A DNA stretch of 24,110 nucleotides from Syntrophobacteria bacterium (GTDB taxonomy: Bacteria; Desulfobacterota; DSWW01), in assembly GCA_030145435.1 (NCBI GenBank), contig JAQYVQ010000011.1, forward strand, positions 1-24,110, written 5' to 3'. Positions 22,987 to 24,110 of this stretch are shown here, piece after piece. The position numbers and the translations under genes are program-made. A model generated the notes under the pieces. It was not told where the DNA came from. It worked only from the letters and a program-made list of their open reading frames with translations, and did no database searches. Position 1 is the stretch's first letter. Each line of letters starts with the position of its first letter.

Positions 22987-23786
22987 TCTTTGCGGGTGTG
23001 GATGTGGGATCGATGAGCGCAGAGGCGGTCCTCTTAAACGACAACAAGATGATTGCCTCTTCCATTATCGTCGTGAAGCCGAATCCGGTGGACTCCGCCA
23101 CGACGGTCATGGATACGGTATTACAGGAGGCAAAGGTTCGGCTGGAGGACATCGCCTTTTGCGTGAGCACCGGGTACGGGCGTGAACGAATCCCCTTTGC
23201 CCAGCACAACATCTCCGAGATTTCCTGTCACGGGAAGGGTGCCCGTTGGGCAAACCCGGGAGTGCGCACCATCATCGACGTGGGCGGACAGGACTGCAAG
23301 GCGATCCGGGTCGACGAGGCGGGCGATCTGAAGGATTTCGTCATGAACGACAAGTGCGCCGCAGGGACGGGGCGGTTCCTGGAGGGCATCGCAAAAACCT
23401 TCGGCGTGCACGTCTCCGAGCTCGGCCGGATGGCCCTGGAGGGGGTCGACTCGGTCCCGATCAGCAGCATATGCACGGTTTTCACCCAGTTCGACGTGAT
23501 GGTCCACCTCGGGGAAGGGCGAACCATGCAGGATGTGGCGTTAGGGGTTGCAGACACCCTCGCGACCCGGGTGAACCGGCTCGTCGGAAAAGTCGGCCTC
23601 GAGGACGAGGTTTGCATTACCGGGGGGGTAGCAAAGAACACGGCTGTCGTAAAGGCCCTGGAAAGGGTGATCGGCAGGGAAGTCTGCGATCTGGGCATCG
23701 ATCCCCAGATCGTCGGCGCTCTGGGCGCCGCCCTGCTCGCCAAAGAACGCTACGCTAAATCGAGCCCTGAAGAGGATGCCGCGTAG
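22983..23786 (+). CDS. Activator ATPase subunit, BcrD/BadG/BzdQ-like
   Basis: 267 residues, second ASKHA-fold activator, translationally coupled to the first by an ATGA overlap. Features: DVGSMSAEAVLL at the N-terminus, C125 (MNDKCAAGTGRF) and C164 (SSICTVFTQFDVM) as cluster ligands, DVGGQDCKAIRV in the middle, CITGGVAKNTAVV and GALGAALLA near the end. Two differences from the first subunit stand out: the usual lysine/threonine after DxGS is replaced (SAEAV), and the FAESEV after the second cysteine is FTQFDV. A pair of different activator subunits is characteristic of class I benzoyl-CoA-type reductases; 2-hydroxyacyl-CoA dehydratases normally use one activator as a homodimer. It is the last gene of the set; no terminator follows directly. 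Confidence 0.88.
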   Translation: MIFAGVDVGSMSAEAVLLNDNKMIASSIIVVKPNPVDSATTVMDTVLQEAKVRLEDIAFCVSTGYGRERIPFAQHNISEISCHGKGARWANPGVRTIIDVGGQDCKAIRVDEAGDLKDFVMNDKCAAGTGRFLEGIAKTFGVHVSELGRMALEGVDSVPISSICTVFTQFDVMVHLGEGRTMQDVALGVADTLATRVNRLVGKVGLEDEVCITGGVAKNTAVVKALERVIGREVCDLGIDPQIVGALGAALLAKERYAKSSPEEDAA

Positions 23787-23810
23787 CAACTTCCCACCAA
23801 GGGGAGACGT

Positions 23811-23963
23811 ATGCAGACTCTCGCCTCAACCATCTTCATTGTCCTGCACGCCATGATTGTCTTCTATTATTCTTTCTTCAAATTAAATACTTACATTACA
23901 TATTTAAAGTTAAACACTCGTAAATCTTGTGTTCAGCTTGAACTTACACTCGTATTATGTTGA
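23811..23963 (+). CDS. Possible 50-aa membrane peptide or remnant of a longer gene
   Basis: An ATG at 23811 follows AAGGGGAGACGT, a good ribosome binding site, 25 bases after the activator stop. The first 24 residues (MQTLASTIFIVLHAMIVFYY onward) form one hydrophobic helix with codons like the neighbours. From about 23875 the sequence turns AT-rich, with TTA/AAT/ACT codons unlike the window. This could be a small membrane protein, or the 5' end of a gene whose remainder was lost. The AT-rich stretch to about 23960 may also hold a promoter for the next gene, but I see no clear -35/-10 pair. Confidence 0.3.
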   Translation: MQTLASTIFIVLHAMIVFYYSFFKLNTYITYLKLNTRKSCVQLELTLVLC

Positions 23964-24046
23964 TTTCGGAAGAAAAAGAGGCAATCGGCACGAAGCCCGT
24001 GTGCTTCAAGAAAGACTTCAACTCATAGACAGTGGGGGCTGTTTCC

Positions 24047-24110
24047 ATGGGCGACGAACCGGGCAAGAACCCCAGCAAGGACGTCACTCGATTCATGGCC
24101 GACGCACGAG
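24047..24110 (+). CDS. N-terminal fragment of a gene cut by the window edge
   Basis: The ATG at 24047 opens a frame (MGDEPGKNPSKDVTRFMADA) that is still open at the last base. A G-run (GTGGGGGC, 24032-24039) lies a suitable distance upstream. Only 21 residues are visible, so no family can be named. It is downstream of the reductase set in the same direction, after a 260-base gap. Confidence 0.35.
   Translation, partial: MGDEPGKNPSKDVTRFMADAR

Overview
This 24.1 kb, GC-rich window is dense with genes. It reads like a catabolic island of an anaerobic, Gram-negative bacterium, most likely a Desulfobacterota (former Deltaproteobacteria) sulfate reducer or syntroph. That assignment is inference. 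It rests on CoA ligases, acyl-CoA dehydrogenases, a four-gene set of the benzoyl-CoA reductase / 2-hydroxyacyl-CoA dehydratase family, an oxidoreductase with a predicted Fe-S motif beside a ferredoxin, and a CooC-type ATPase. A signal-peptide-bearing outer-membrane-type protein indicates an outer membrane. No rRNA, tRNA, CRISPR array or intact transposase is visible.

Layout. 1-222: 3' end of an unrecognised gene with a strong terminator. 296-483: a 29-bp inverted repeat and a TATAAT promoter. 556-3521: a CaiC-like acyl-CoA ligase and an acyl-CoA dehydrogenase, closed by a terminator. 3647-5320 (minus): a second AMP-dependent acyl-CoA ligase, convergent with the first pair and divergent from a GntR regulator. 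5573-8874: GntR regulator, CooC-like ATPase, GMC oxidoreductase with a four-cysteine motif, and a 2x[4Fe-4S] ferredoxin. 9169-10848: a DUF1302-type outer-membrane protein with its own promoter and terminator. 10977-12704: an XRE-cupin regulator and a second acyl-CoA dehydrogenase. 12705-13111: repeat debris, then a promoter/operator. 13112-18275: a second GntR regulator, a membrane-anchored SCP2-like protein, a soluble SCP2-like protein and two tandem phytoene-desaturase-like FAD oxidoreductases. 18276-18577: intergenic repeats. 18578-19336: a short-chain dehydrogenase. 19535-23786: the four-gene reductase/dehydratase set, in the same gene order as bcrCBAD, badDEFG and bzdNOPQ. The right edge holds an AT-rich stretch with a possible 50-aa membrane peptide and the first codons of another gene.

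How the genes may work together (inference). A hydrophobic aromatic or alicyclic acid would cross the outer membrane (DUF1302 protein), be activated to a CoA thioester by one or both ligases, and possibly be presented by SCP2-type lipid-binding proteins. Redox steps would be carried out by the FAD oxidoreductases, the GMC enzyme, the acyl-CoA dehydrogenases and the SDR. The ATP-driven reductase (or dehydratase) would catalyse a low-potential step, perhaps fed electrons by the ferredoxin. No enoyl-CoA hydratase, ring-opening hydrolase, thiolase, Old-Yellow-type naphthoyl-CoA reductase or CO dehydrogenase is present in the window, so the substrate cannot be fixed from it. Two paralogous GntR regulators each have a TGTCAA/TTGACA inverted repeat overlapping the -35 box of their own promoter, which suggests a shared regulon.
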